From Caccovicinus sp964425595 (GTDB lineage Bacteria > Bacillota > Clostridia > Lachnospirales > Lachnospiraceae): 48,915 bases of DNA. The notes beneath the pieces are model-generated. The model did not search any database and had not been told where the DNA came from. It saw only the letters and a program-made list of their open reading frames with translations. Location of the stretch: assembly GCA_964425595.1 (NCBI GenBank), contig CAYRMW010000009.1:1-48915 (forward strand), in the 5' to 3' direction. Below are positions 1 to 8,864 of this stretch, in pieces. Position numbers and translations under genes: made by a program. Numbering within the stretch: the first letter of the stretch is position 1; every line of letters begins with the position of its first letter.

Positions 1-23
1 GATCCTCCGGTATTTAGCAGCAG

Positions 24-100
24 AAAACCCATTGACGTGATTCGAACACGCGACCTCTGCGTCCCGAACGCAGCGCTCTACCAAACTGAGCCACGCCTCG
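24..100 (-). tRNA. tRNA-Pro (anticodon CGG) with a non-matching 3' acceptor strand
   Basis: Read leftward, the D arm (GCTC/GAGC), anticodon arm (CTGCG-TTCGGGA-CGCAG, anticodon CGG), variable loop and T arm (loop TTCGAAT) are all intact, and a strong promoter lies just upstream. The 5' acceptor strand is CGAGGCG (100..94), so the 3' strand should read CGCCTCG. After the T arm the sequence instead reads CAATGGG (34..28), which does not pair, and no CCA is encoded. The 3' end is therefore replaced or lost. Possible causes are recombination at an attachment site inside the T arm or a misjoin at the sequence end. Proline identity is clear; functionality is doubtful. Confidence 0.75.
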
Positions 101-112
101 ATTACGTACGTA

Positions 113-141
113 AGTATAATACAGATTCTCCGGAATGTCAA
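113..141 (-). promoter_or_regulatory. Promoter of the tRNA-Pro gene
   Basis: On the - strand TTGACA (141..136), a 17-nt spacer and TATACT (118..113) form a near-consensus sigma-A promoter. It ends 13 bases before the tRNA 5' end. Confidence 0.85.
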
Positions 142-180
142 GCAATAATTTTCATAAATTTTTAAAAAATTGACACAATA

Positions 181-221
181 AGCCGGGAAGGGATTTCTTC
201 CTATTTTTATTCTTCCCGGCT
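181..221 (-). terminator. Probable hairpin terminator after copA
   Basis: A 10-bp perfect inverted repeat AGCCGGGAAG / CTTCCCGGCT (181-190 with 212-221) encloses a 21-nt loop. It starts 15 bases past the copA stop. There is no immediate U-run, though a T-rich stretch follows further on. Termination is therefore likely but not certain. Confidence 0.55.
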
Positions 222-235
222 CATACGCAACCGGC

Positions 236-445
236 TTACTGAATGGACAGCACCTTATAATCCTGGTCTTCTACCGCTTTTTTCAGCACATCGTCCGATA
301 CTTCGCCATTCAGGCTTACGACAGCTGTTCCGATTTCGTGACTGACCGACGCGCTGTCTACCTGCGCAAGGGCCTCCAGGGCTTTTTTCACCCTCGCCTC
401 ACAGTGGCCGCACATCATTCCTTCAATTTTCATCGTCTTTTCCAT
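236..445 (-). CDS. copZ: Possible internally initiated CopZ-like copper chaperone (nested in copA)
   Basis: Inside copA and in the same frame, AAGGAGG (460..454) stands 8 bases before ATG (445..443). Initiation there would give a 69-residue protein of the MEKTMKIEGMMCGHCEAR type, which is the size and motif layout of stand-alone CopZ. A full Shine-Dalgarno at ideal spacing is unexpected inside an ordinary coding region. I infer that both the fused and the free chaperone may be made. Alternatively, the site could be left over from a recent fusion in which the copA stop codon was lost. Confidence 0.55.
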   Translation of the reverse strand: MEKTMKIEGMMCGHCEARVKKALEALAQVDSASVSHEIGTAVVSLNGEVSDDVLKKAVEDQDYKVLSIQ

Positions 446-2788
446 CTTAAGTTCCTCCTTATCCTGTCCGCCGCTCTCCAAAAGAGGAGGCGCCGCGGAT
501 TTTCTTTTTCTGGTCTTTTCCGCTTTATGCATATCGAACCAGTTTAACCGCAGGGCATTCGTTACCACGCAGAAACTGGACAGACTCATGGCCGCAGCGC
601 CGAACATGGGATTTAATTTCCAGCCAAAGAGCGGATACCACAGACCGGCCGCCAGGGGGATCCCTACCGCATTGTAGAAGAAAGCCCAGAAGAGGTTTTC
701 GTGGATATTGCGCAGGGTCGCCCGGCTTAAGCGAATCGCCGCCGGAACATCGCTTAAACGGCTCTTCACCAGGACCACATCCGCCGCATCAATGGCGATA
801 TCGGTCCCGGCGCCGATGGCCATGCCGATGTCCGCCCTGGTCAGGGCCGGCGCGTCATTGATGCCGTCGCCGACCATGGCGACCTTGCCCTTTTCCTTAA
901 GCGAACGGATCACGCTTTCCTTGCCGTCCGGAAGGACGCCGGCGATCACCTGGTCCACGCCGGCCTGACGGCCGATGGCCCTGGCTGTCCGTTCGTTATC
1001 TCCGGTCAGCATGACTACCCGGATGCCCATATCCTGCAGCTCACGGATGGCCTGCGGACTGTCTTCCTTGATCACGTCCGCCACAGCGATAATTCCCGCC
1101 GCCCGATCGCCGTCGGCAAAAAAGAGCGGCGTCTTTCCTTCCTCCGCCAGTTCCAGGGAGCGGGCCGTGATCTCTTCCGGAACCGCGATCCTGGAACGGA
1201 TAAACGACGCGTTTCCGCCCAGAAGCTGCCGGCCGTCCAGCGTCGCGGACAGGCCGTTCCCTGGAAGCGCCTGAAATCCGGTTACTTCCTTTCCGGAAAG
1301 CCCTCTCTCCTGCGCCAGCTTCAAGATAGCCCTGGCCAGGGGATGTTCGCTTTTTGCCTCCAGCGAGCAGGCCAGGGAAAGAAGCGTTTCCTCCGTAAAC
1401 CCTTCAGCCGGAAAGATGTCCGTCACCCTGGGTTCGCCGGTTGTGATCGTCCCCGTCTTATCCAGCGCGACAATCCCGGTTTTCCCCGTCGCCTCAAGGG
1501 AAGCGGCCGTCTTAAACATGATCCCGTTCTTCGCACCCATGCCATTGCCCACCATGATCGCCACCGGAGTGGCCAGGCCAAGGGCGCAGGGGCAGCTGAT
1601 GACAAGGACGGAGATTCCTCTGGCCAGGGCAAAGCCCGGTGTCTGACCGGCCAAAAGCCAGACAACGATCGTCATGGCCGCAATGGCAATGACCACCGGA
1701 ACGAACACGCCGGAAACCCTGTCTGCCACCTTGGCGATCGGGGCCTTGGTCGCGGCAGCATCGCTGACCATCTGGATGATCTGCGAAAGGGTGGTATCCT
1801 CTCCGACCCGCACGGCCCGGCACTTTAAGAAGCCGGACTGGTTTAACGTAGCCGCCGAGACCTTATCGCCTTCCACCTTGTCCGCGGGAATACTCTCCCC
1901 CGTCAGTGCGGACTCATTCACCGCGCTGTGGCCTTCCAGGACGATCCCGTCCACCGGGATACTCTCCCCGGGCCGGACCAGGAAGATATCCCCGGCCGCC
2001 ACCTGCTCGATCGGGACCGTCTGTTCCTGACCGTCCGCCAGGATCACCGCAGTTTTCGGCGCCAGCTTCATCAGTCCCTTCAGTGCGTCCGTCGTCTTTC
2101 CCTTTGACCGTGCTTCCAGCATCTTTCCGACCGTAATCAGCGTCAGGATCATGGCCGCGGACTCAAAATAAAATTCATGCATATAAGACATGACGCCGGC
2201 CATATCGCCCTTAGCCTGGGCGCCGGTCATGGCAAACAGGGCATAGGTACTCCAGGCAAACGACGCGCCGGAACCGAGCGCAACCAGCGTGTCCATGTTC
2301 GGCGCCCGGTGAATGAGTCCTTTAAACCCGCTGATAAAGAATTTCTGGTTGATCACCATAACGATGCCGGCTAAAAGCAGCTGCAAAAGTCCAACCGCCA
2401 CATGGTTATCCTGAAAAAACGCCGGAACCGGCCAGTTCCACATCATGTGCCCCATTGAAAAATACATCAGCACCAGAAGAAAACCAAGGGAAGCAAAAAG
2501 CCTCCGCTTCAATACCGGCGTTTCCCGGTCCTTAAGCATATCCTCCTGTGCCGGCGCAGCGGCGCTCCGGGTCCCGGCTGTCCGCCCTCCTTTTTTCTGC
2601 GCCCCGTATCCGGCACCCTCTACCGCAGCAATGATGTCTGCTTCCGCGGCGGTCCCTTCCACACCCATGGAATTCGTCAGAAGACTGACTGAACACGAGG
2701 TCACGCCGGGCACTTTGGAAACCGCTTTCTCCACCCGGGCGCTGCATGCCGCGCAGCTCATTCCAGTCACCGTATACTGTTCCATCAC
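236..2788 (-). CDS. copA: Copper-exporting P1B-type ATPase fused at its C-terminus to a CopZ-like chaperone domain
   Basis: This membrane ATPase pumps Cu(I) out of the cell. The 850-residue product has an N-terminal heavy-metal domain with CAAC (residues 12-15), membrane segments, the actuator TGES (296-299), the transmembrane CPC metal site (399-401), the phosphorylation motif DKTGT (443-447), SEHP and GDGINDAPA. Residues about 782-850 are a second heavy-metal domain with CGHC (792-795) that looks like a free CopZ chaperone joined in frame. GTG at 2788 and ATG at 2785 are adjacent possible starts; the AAGGGGG upstream favours ATG 2785. It lies 22 bases after csoR in the same operon. An internal ribosome site before codon 782 may also yield free CopZ. 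Confidence 0.95.
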   Translation of the reverse strand: MMEQYTVTGMSCAACSARVEKAVSKVPGVTSCSVSLLTNSMGVEGTAAEADIIAAVEGAGYGAQKKGGRTAGTRSAAAPAQEDMLKDRETPVLKRRLFASLGFLLVLMYFSMGHMMWNWPVPAFFQDNHVAVGLLQLLLAGIVMVINQKFFISGFKGLIHRAPNMDTLVALGSGASFAWSTYALFAMTGAQAKGDMAGVMSYMHEFYFESAAMILTLITVGKMLEARSKGKTTDALKGLMKLAPKTAVILADGQEQTVPIEQVAAGDIFLVRPGESIPVDGIVLEGHSAVNESALTGESIPADKVEGDKVSAATLNQSGFLKCRAVRVGEDTTLSQIIQMVSDAAATKAPIAKVADRVSGVFVPVVIAIAAMTIVVWLLAGQTPGFALARGISVLVISCPCALGLATPVAIMVGNGMGAKNGIMFKTAASLEATGKTGIVALDKTGTITTGEPRVTDIFPAEGFTEETLLSLACSLEAKSEHPLARAILKLAQERGLSGKEVTGFQALPGNGLSATLDGRQLLGGNASFIRSRIAVPEEITARSLELAEEGKTPLFFADGDRAAGIIAVADVIKEDSPQAIRELQDMGIRVVMLTGDNERTARAIGRQAGVDQVIAGVLPDGKESVIRSLKEKGKVAMVGDGINDAPALTRADIGMAIGAGTDIAIDAADVVLVKSRLSDVPAAIRLSRATLRNIHENLFWAFFYNAVGIPLAAGLWYPLFGWKLNPMFGAAAMSLSSFCVVTNALRLNWFDMHKAEKTRKRKSAAPPLLESGGQDKEELKMEKTMKIEGMMCGHCEARVKKALEALAQVDSASVSHEIGTAVVSLNGEVSDDVLKKAVEDQDYKVLSIQ

Positions 2789-2810
2789 AATCCCCCTTCA
2801 CGGCCCGGCC

Positions 2811-3161
2811 CTATTTCATCAGTTTCTGCAGAGTGCTGACCAGCTCATCGATCGTATCATCCTTGCCCTCTTTAATATCCCTCACCACGCAGGTGCGGAT
2901 GTGATTCGCCAGAAGGACTTTGTTAAAGCTGTTCAGCGCGGCGTTCACCGCGGCAACCTGGATCAGGATATCCGGACAGTAGGCATTCCTTTCCACCATC
3001 CCCCGTATTCCCCGGACCTGGCCTTCGATGCGGTTTAAGCGGTGGATCAGATCTTTATATTCCTTTTCCGACCGTTCCTTCACCTTATGGCAATGGCAGC
3101 AGCCGGATGACAGCTCCTGTCGGGCCGATGTTTCTTTTTCCTGCTTTGCTTTTTCTTCCAC
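2811..3161 (-). CDS. csoR: CsoR-family copper-sensing repressor
   Basis: The 116-residue product is an all-helical DUF156-type repressor that leaves its operator when it binds Cu(I). The family's copper ligands are visible as Cys62 (AYCPD) and the HxxxC pair His87 and Cys91 (NHIRTC). An extra Cys/His-rich patch (CCHCH, residues 21-25) near the N-terminus may add metal binding. The start is GTG at 3161, preceded by GGAGAGG. It is the first gene of csoR-copA, and a palindrome fitting a CsoR operator fills its promoter spacer, so it should repress itself and the pump. Confidence 0.93.
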   Translation of the reverse strand: MEEKAKQEKETSARQELSSGCCHCHKVKERSEKEYKDLIHRLNRIEGQVRGIRGMVERNAYCPDILIQVAAVNAALNSFNKVLLANHIRTCVVRDIKEGKDDTIDELVSTLQKLMK

Positions 3162-3217
3162 GCTGTCCTCTCCTTCCCGGGAAGCCGGATGATGATCCGC
3201 CTCCCCTTGCTATGTGT

Positions 3218-3246
3218 ATTATATACCCCCGTCCGGTATATTGCAA
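3218..3246 (-). promoter_or_regulatory. csoR-copA promoter with a CsoR operator in the spacer
   Basis: The - strand has TTGCAA (3246..3241), exactly 17 bases, then TATAAT (3223..3218). The spacer is occupied by a palindrome TATACC-N7-GGTATA (3222-3240, extendable by one pair to 3221-3241) with a G-tract, the usual look of a CsoR box. A bound repressor would cover the RNA polymerase site. Confidence 0.85.
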
Positions 3247-3253
3247 GAAGAAA

Positions 3254-6200
3254 TCAGGCAAAATCAAACAGCGACAGCTGATTGCTCTCCGGCAGGTCGC
3301 CCAAAAGGCCCAGGTCGGCCATCAGATCACAGATCGTCTTGCTGACCTTCGTCCTGGTCTGAAAATCCTCCCTGGACAGGAAGGGGCCGTCCTTGGCTGC
3401 CTCTACGATCCCCTCCGCCGCCTTTTCACCCAGGCCGTCAATGCTGTTTAACGATGGCATCAACTTTCCGTCAATGATCTGGAAATGCGTGGCCTTGGCC
3501 TGGTAAATATCGATCGAAAGGAACGAAAACCCCCTGGCATACATTTCCTGGCAGATGCGCATATCCCGCAGCGTTTCCTGCTCCTTGTTCGACAGGCTGT
3601 CGGACCGTTTCTTATAGTCCGCCAGATAAACCTCCAGCTTATCCCTGCCCAAACACATCAGCTCATAGCTGAAGCCCTTGGCGCGGATGCTGAAAAAGGC
3701 CGCGTAGTAGGCCAGCGGATAAAACACCTTGCAGTAGGCAATGCGCCAGGCCATCATGACGTAAGCCGCCGCGTGGGCCTTGGGAAACATGTATTTGATC
3801 TTTTTACAGGACCAGATGTACCAGTCCGGCACATTATGGGCCTTCATGGCTTCCTCCCACTCCGGCTTCAGACCCTTTCCCTTTCGCACCGACTCCATGA
3901 TGGTGAAGGACAGGCCCTCTTCCATCCCCTGGCCGATCAGATAGATCATGATGTCGTCCCGGGTACAGATGGCCGTCTGAATGGTCGCCTTGCCTTCCGC
4001 GATCAGAGTCTGGGCATTTCCCAGCCAGACGTCCGTCCCGTGCGACAGGCCGGCGATCCGCACCAGATCGGAGAAGTATTTCGGTTTGGTATCGATCAGC
4101 ATCTGCATGGCAAAATCTGTGCCGAACTCCGGAATACCCAGAGCCCCCAGCCTGCATCCGTCAATATCTTCCGGTTCGATGCCAAGGGCAGAAGTATTCT
4201 GAAAAAGGCTCATGACCTCCTTGCTGTCCAGGGGGATCTCCTTTACCGGATCGATCCCGGTCAGATCCTGCAGCATCCGGATCATTGTGGGGTCATCATG
4301 CCCCAGGATATCAAGCTTTAGCAGGTTATGGTCAATGGAGTGGTAATCAAAGTGCGTGGTCACCGTAGACGTGGTCATATCGTTGGCCGGATGCTGCACC
4401 GGGGTGAACGAGTAGATCTCCTCGCCTAGGGGAAGCACGATAATACCGCCGGGATGCTGGCCCGTGGTACGCTTTACCCCGACGCACCCCCGGACCAGCC
4501 GGTTGATCTCGCAGTTGCGTTTCTGCTGCCCCCGCTCCTCATAATATTTTCTGATGTAGCCGTAAGCCGTCTTGTCCGCCAGGGTGCCTACCGTTCCTGC
4601 GCGGAAGGTCTGTCCTTTTCCGAAGATCACCTCCGTATAGTCATGCGCCTTGCTCTGGTATTCCCCGGAGAAGTTCAGGTCAATATCCGGTTCTTTGTCG
4701 CCCTTGAAGCCCAGAAATGTCTCGAATGGGATATCAAATCCCTCCTTCTTTAAGGGATGGCCGCATACCGGGCAGTCCTTATCTGGCATGTCGCATCCCG
4801 CCATCCCGGAAAATTTCCTGACCTCATCGGAATCAAAATCATGGTAATGGCAGCGGGGACAGATATAGTGCGGGCTTAACGGATTGACTTCCGTGATCCC
4901 GGCCATCGTAGCTACAAAGGACGATCCGACGGAACCGCGGGACCCTACCAGGTAGCCGTCCTCATTGGACTTCCACACCAGCTTCTGCGCAATGATGTAC
5001 ATGACGGCAAAGCCGTTGCTGATGATGGAATTTAACTCGCGCTCCAGACGGTCAGTCACGATTTCCGGCAGATCATCCCCGTAAATGGCGCGGGACCGGT
5101 CATAGCAGATCTTGCGCAGGGTATCATCGGAATTTTCGATCACCGGCGGGCACTTATCCGGGCGCACCGGCGCGATCTTTTCGCACATGTCCGCGATCTT
5201 CCTGGTGTTGGTGATCACCACCTCTTCCGCCTTGTTCGGCTCCAGATAGGAAAATTCCTCCAGCATCTCCTCCGTGGTCCGCAGATACAGCGGCGCCTGC
5301 TGGTCGCAGTCCTTAAAGCCCTGTCCGGCCTCAATGATCCGCCGGTAGATCTCGTCCTGCGGATCCAGGAAGTGGACATCGCAGGTCGCGCACACCAGCT
5401 TTCCGAACTGCTCGCCCAACCGGATGATCTTTTTGTTGATCTCGATCAGATCCTGACGGCTTTTTACCGTGCTCTTTTCATCCCGCAGCATGAATTCATT
5501 ATTGCCCAGAGGCTGGATCTCCAGGTAATCGTAAAAGCGGACCAGGCGGGCGATCTCGCTGTCCGGCGCCCCGCGCAAAAGCGCCTGGTAAAGTTCGCCG
5601 GCCTCGCAGGCTGAGCCGATGATCAGGCCTTCCCGGTACTTTTGCAGAAGGCTCTTGGGGATCCGCGGCCTCCGGGCAAAATAATCCAGATGAGAAGCCG
5701 ACACCAGGCGGTAGAGATTGATCCGTCCCACATCGTTCTTTGCCAGGATGATCACGTGGTAAGTCGGCAGCTTCTTTATGGTATCCGGCTGCATGCCGCC
5801 CAGCGCGTTCAGCTGATCAAGCGTCTCAATCTCCCGCATCCTGAGCATCTTGATAAATTCTACGAATATCTCTGCCGTCGCCCCCGCGTCATCTACGGCA
5901 CGGTGGTGATTTTCCAGGGACACGCCCACTGCCTTGGCTACCGTATCCAGCTTGAAGCGGTTTAAGTTGGGCAGAAGGAGTCTGGCCAGCGCCACCGTGT
6001 CCAGCACCGTAGGCGAAAATTCCAGGCCGAGGCTTCGGGCGTTGTGAAGGATAAAACTGATGTCAAACGACGCGTTGTGCGCGACCATGGCGCACCCCCG
6101 GCTAAAGTCCAGGAACCGGGGCAGGGCCTCGTCGATTTTCGGCGCATCCAGCACCATACTGTCATTGATCCCCGTCAGCTGCTCGATCTCAAAGGGGATG

Positions 6201-7732
6201 GGCACATCCGGATTAACGAAGGTGCTGAACCGGTCAGTGATCCGGCCGTCTTCCACTTTCACCGCGCCGATCTCAATGATCTGGTTTTTCTGCGGAGAAA
6301 ATCCGGTGGTTTCGATATCAAACACCACGTAGGCATCGGATAAATTCTGACCGGACGGATTCTCCACCAGCTGCTTGACATCATCGACCAGATAGCCTTC
6401 CATGCCGTAGATGATCTTAAAGGGGTCGTTTTTGTCGAGCGCATGATTCGCGTCGGTGAACGCCTGGACGCAGCCGTGGTCCGTGATGGCGATCGCCGGC
6501 ATGCCCCACTGCTTTGCCCGCTTGATGATGTCCCGGACTTCCGAGACGCCGTCCATGTCGCTCATCTTCGTATGGCAGTGCAGCTCCACGCGCTTTTCCA
6601 GGCTTTTGTCCACCCGCTTGCCGGTAAAATCTTCACATTTCTTGATCCCTGCGACCGACCCCAAGGTCAGCTCATGGTCAAAGCGGTCGATGGTGGTGAC
6701 GCCGCGGATCTTGATGAAGCTTCCATTTACGACCGCCTTGTCCACATCCGCCATCATTTCCTGACGGGCAAAGAGCTTCACCGTAATGGTGTCGGTAAAG
6801 TCCGACACATCGAAGATGATGATGCTCCGTTCGCCGCCGCGCAGTTCCCGCTTCTCTACCGACAAAATCTGACCGCGGATCGTAACCTCACCCATCTCGC
6901 CGCCGATGGAATCAATGGGAATAAAACTGTCGTCAAAATCCCTCCCGAAAAGCACATCCGGATTGTCCGATCTTCTGGCGTAAAAGGGTTTCTTTTCGCT
7001 CTTCCCCGACGGTTTTCCATGCGGCGGCCGGAAAGCGCCGCCAAAACCGCCGGTTTTTGCGGCGGCGGCCGGTGAAGAGGAGCCGGTTTTCCCGGCGGAT
7101 GGGCCGGGATCCGCTCCCGTTTTCTGTGCCGGGCCTGCATCGGCGCCGGTTTTATTCATCAGGGCGGCCGCGTAAGCCGCCGCTTTCTCTTCCGCCTTCC
7201 TCGCCTGGATCCGGTGCCTGCTTTCCGTCGCCGGCACGTAGGCAAACTCCACCTCTGCCGGCATCCCGCATCTTTCCTGAAAGATCTTTTCCAGGATTCG
7301 TTTCAGTTCCGCGGCCTTTTCTCTGGACACCATGGTGTCCTCAATCGTCATCCGCATGCGATCCGGTTCCGGGAAGTCGATCTGTGCCTTGCGAAACATC
7401 GTGTATTCAATAATGCTGTAATGCTTTAATTCCAGGAGAATGCTGTCCCGATACGCTTCCAGAAGCTTTTCGGGAGTATACTGACCGGACAGACGGAACC
7501 TTTCCTGGATGCGGACCGCCAGCTGCTTATCCGGAAAAAGCTGTTCCTTAATGCCCCGTTCCAGATCGTAGATCATCTGCTTGGCAATCAGCCTGGGACT
7601 TTCCAGATAAACGCGAATAGAGCTTCTATCCCTGGCAGCGGTCACGCGCGAAACCTCCGCCAGTTTTAAAAGCTCTCCTGATCCTTCCGCTATATGCAGT
7701 CCGGGAAACACGTCGAAAAATGGTTTGCTCAT
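3254..7732 (-). CDS. polC: DNA polymerase III alpha subunit, PolC type
   Basis: This is the replicative polymerase of low-GC Gram-positives, with a built-in 3'-5' exonuclease. The 1492 residues carry an N-terminal domain, an OB fold (about 280-365), a PHP domain starting ELHCHTKMSDMDG (about 383), the exonuclease motif FDIETTGF (about 471), a zinc cluster (CPRC...CPVCG) and the catalytic region with PDIDLNF. Residues 193-245 form an unusual low-complexity linker holding four KTG repeats. The start ATG at 7732 overlaps the ispG stop by four bases (ATGA), so the two genes are probably translationally coupled. It is the last gene of the pyrH operon. Confidence 0.97.
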   Translation of the reverse strand: MSKPFFDVFPGLHIAEGSGELLKLAEVSRVTAARDRSSIRVYLESPRLIAKQMIYDLERGIKEQLFPDKQLAVRIQERFRLSGQYTPEKLLEAYRDSILLELKHYSIIEYTMFRKAQIDFPEPDRMRMTIEDTMVSREKAAELKRILEKIFQERCGMPAEVEFAYVPATESRHRIQARKAEEKAAAYAAALMNKTGADAGPAQKTGADPGPSAGKTGSSSPAAAAKTGGFGGAFRPPHGKPSGKSEKKPFYARRSDNPDVLFGRDFDDSFIPIDSIGGEMGEVTIRGQILSVEKRELRGGERSIIIFDVSDFTDTITVKLFARQEMMADVDKAVVNGSFIKIRGVTTIDRFDHELTLGSVAGIKKCEDFTGKRVDKSLEKRVELHCHTKMSDMDGVSEVRDIIKRAKQWGMPAIAITDHGCVQAFTDANHALDKNDPFKIIYGMEGYLVDDVKQLVENPSGQNLSDAYVVFDIETTGFSPQKNQIIEIGAVKVEDGRITDRFSTFVNPDVPIPFEIEQLTGINDSMVLDAPKIDEALPRFLDFSRGCAMVAHNASFDISFILHNARSLGLEFSPTVLDTVALARLLLPNLNRFKLDTVAKAVGVSLENHHRAVDDAGATAEIFVEFIKMLRMREIETLDQLNALGGMQPDTIKKLPTYHVIILAKNDVGRINLYRLVSASHLDYFARRPRIPKSLLQKYREGLIIGSACEAGELYQALLRGAPDSEIARLVRFYDYLEIQPLGNNEFMLRDEKSTVKSRQDLIEINKKIIRLGEQFGKLVCATCDVHFLDPQDEIYRRIIEAGQGFKDCDQQAPLYLRTTEEMLEEFSYLEPNKAEEVVITNTRKIADMCEKIAPVRPDKCPPVIENSDDTLRKICYDRSRAIYGDDLPEIVTDRLERELNSIISNGFAVMYIIAQKLVWKSNEDGYLVGSRGSVGSSFVATMAGITEVNPLSPHYICPRCHYHDFDSDEVRKFSGMAGCDMPDKDCPVCGHPLKKEGFDIPFETFLGFKGDKEPDIDLNFSGEYQSKAHDYTEVIFGKGQTFRAGTVGTLADKTAYGYIRKYYEERGQQKRNCEINRLVRGCVGVKRTTGQHPGGIIVLPLGEEIYSFTPVQHPANDMTTSTVTTHFDYHSIDHNLLKLDILGHDDPTMIRMLQDLTGIDPVKEIPLDSKEVMSLFQNTSALGIEPEDIDGCRLGALGIPEFGTDFAMQMLIDTKPKYFSDLVRIAGLSHGTDVWLGNAQTLIAEGKATIQTAICTRDDIMIYLIGQGMEEGLSFTIMESVRKGKGLKPEWEEAMKAHNVPDWYIWSCKKIKYMFPKAHAAAYVMMAWRIAYCKVFYPLAYYAAFFSIRAKGFSYELMCLGRDKLEVYLADYKKRSDSLSNKEQETLRDMRICQEMYARGFSFLSIDIYQAKATHFQIIDGKLMPSLNSIDGLGEKAAEGIVEAAKDGPFLSREDFQTRTKVSKTICDLMADLGLLGDLPESNQLSLFDFA

Positions 7733-8811
7733 ACTGTTCCCTGTCTTTCCTCTCTGATCGCCGACAGTTCCTGCCTTAATGCCGCAAGGAGCTCTCCTTC
7801 GGGAACCTTCCGGATGATCTCGCCCCTGCGGATCAGCAGGCCCTCGCCAACACCGCCCGCGATCCCCACATCCGCCTCTCTGGCCTCGCCGGGACCGTTG
7901 ACCACGCAGCCCATGACCGCCACTTTAATACCGTCCAGATCATCAAACTCCGCAGTCATGGTTTCCACCTGATCAGCCAGACCGATCAGATCGATCCTGG
8001 TACGCCCGCAGGTCGGACAGGACACCACTTCAATGCCGCCCCGGCGAAGGCCCAGCGTCCTGAGGATCAGACGGGCGCTTTTGATCTCTTCCACCGGGTC
8101 GCCGGTCAGGGATACGCGGATTGTATCGCCGATCCCCTGATACAGGATAATGCCCAGTCCCACCGCCGATTTGATGTTTCCGGAATACAGCGTCCCCGCC
8201 TCGGTGATCCCTACGTGGAGCGGGCAGTCCGTCTGCCCGGCGATCAGTTCATGGGCACGGACACACATCCGCACGTCCGATGACTTGATGCTGACCACCA
8301 GATTGTCATAGCCCATGTCTTCGATCATCTTCACCTTCTCCAGAGCGCTTTCCACGATTCCTTCCGCGGTCACGCCTCCATATTTTTCCAGGAGATTCTT
8401 CTCCAGGGAGCCGCTGTTTACGCCTACCCGGATGGGAATGCCGCGGTCCCTAGCCGTATCCACCACAGCGCGCACCCGCTCACGGCTACCGATATTTCCG
8501 GGATTGATCCGGATCTTGTCCGCGCCGTTCTCCATGGCCGCGATAGCCATCCGGTAATCAAAGTGGATGTCGGCTACCAGAGGGAGAGAAGTCTCCTTCT
8601 TGATCTCCTTTAAGGCCCGGGCCGCCTCCATCGTGGGCACCGTCACCCGGACGATTTCACACCCGGCCGCTTCCAGACGGCGGATCTGCTCCACCGTCTC
8701 CTTCACATTTTCTGTCTTTGTATTGCACATGGACTGAATGGCAACGGGATGCCCTCCGCCGATCATCCGGCTCCCGATGCGCACCACTCTCGTCTGCTCT
8801 CTTGCCGTCAT
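7729..8811 (-). CDS. ispG: 4-hydroxy-3-methylbut-2-en-1-yl diphosphate synthase (flavodoxin/ferredoxin)
   Basis: This is the penultimate enzyme of the MEP isoprenoid pathway and makes HMBPP from MEcPP with a [4Fe-4S] cluster. The 360-residue protein has an N-terminal TIM-barrel half. The cluster cysteines are Cys265, Cys268 (SCPTCGRT) and Cys302 (MGCVVNGPGE), with the conserved glutamate at 309. It sits two genes after dxr, an earlier enzyme of the same pathway, and supplies precursors that UppS in this operon elongates. Its stop overlaps the polC start. Confidence 0.96.
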   Translation of the reverse strand: MTAREQTRVVRIGSRMIGGGHPVAIQSMCNTKTENVKETVEQIRRLEAAGCEIVRVTVPTMEAARALKEIKKETSLPLVADIHFDYRMAIAAMENGADKIRINPGNIGSRERVRAVVDTARDRGIPIRVGVNSGSLEKNLLEKYGGVTAEGIVESALEKVKMIEDMGYDNLVVSIKSSDVRMCVRAHELIAGQTDCPLHVGITEAGTLYSGNIKSAVGLGIILYQGIGDTIRVSLTGDPVEEIKSARLILRTLGLRRGGIEVVSCPTCGRTRIDLIGLADQVETMTAEFDDLDGIKVAVMGCVVNGPGEAREADVGIAGGVGEGLLIRRGEIIRKVPEGELLAALRQELSAIREERQGTV

Positions 8812-8864
8812 ACCTTGCCCCGCCTTCTTCCTCTATGGATATGGATCCGGCGCCATGCCGCATC

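Noticed and set aside
3485..4321. A 278-codon + strand open frame inside polC
   Set aside because: It is a compositional shadow of the PolC catalytic region, with no recognisable protein features.
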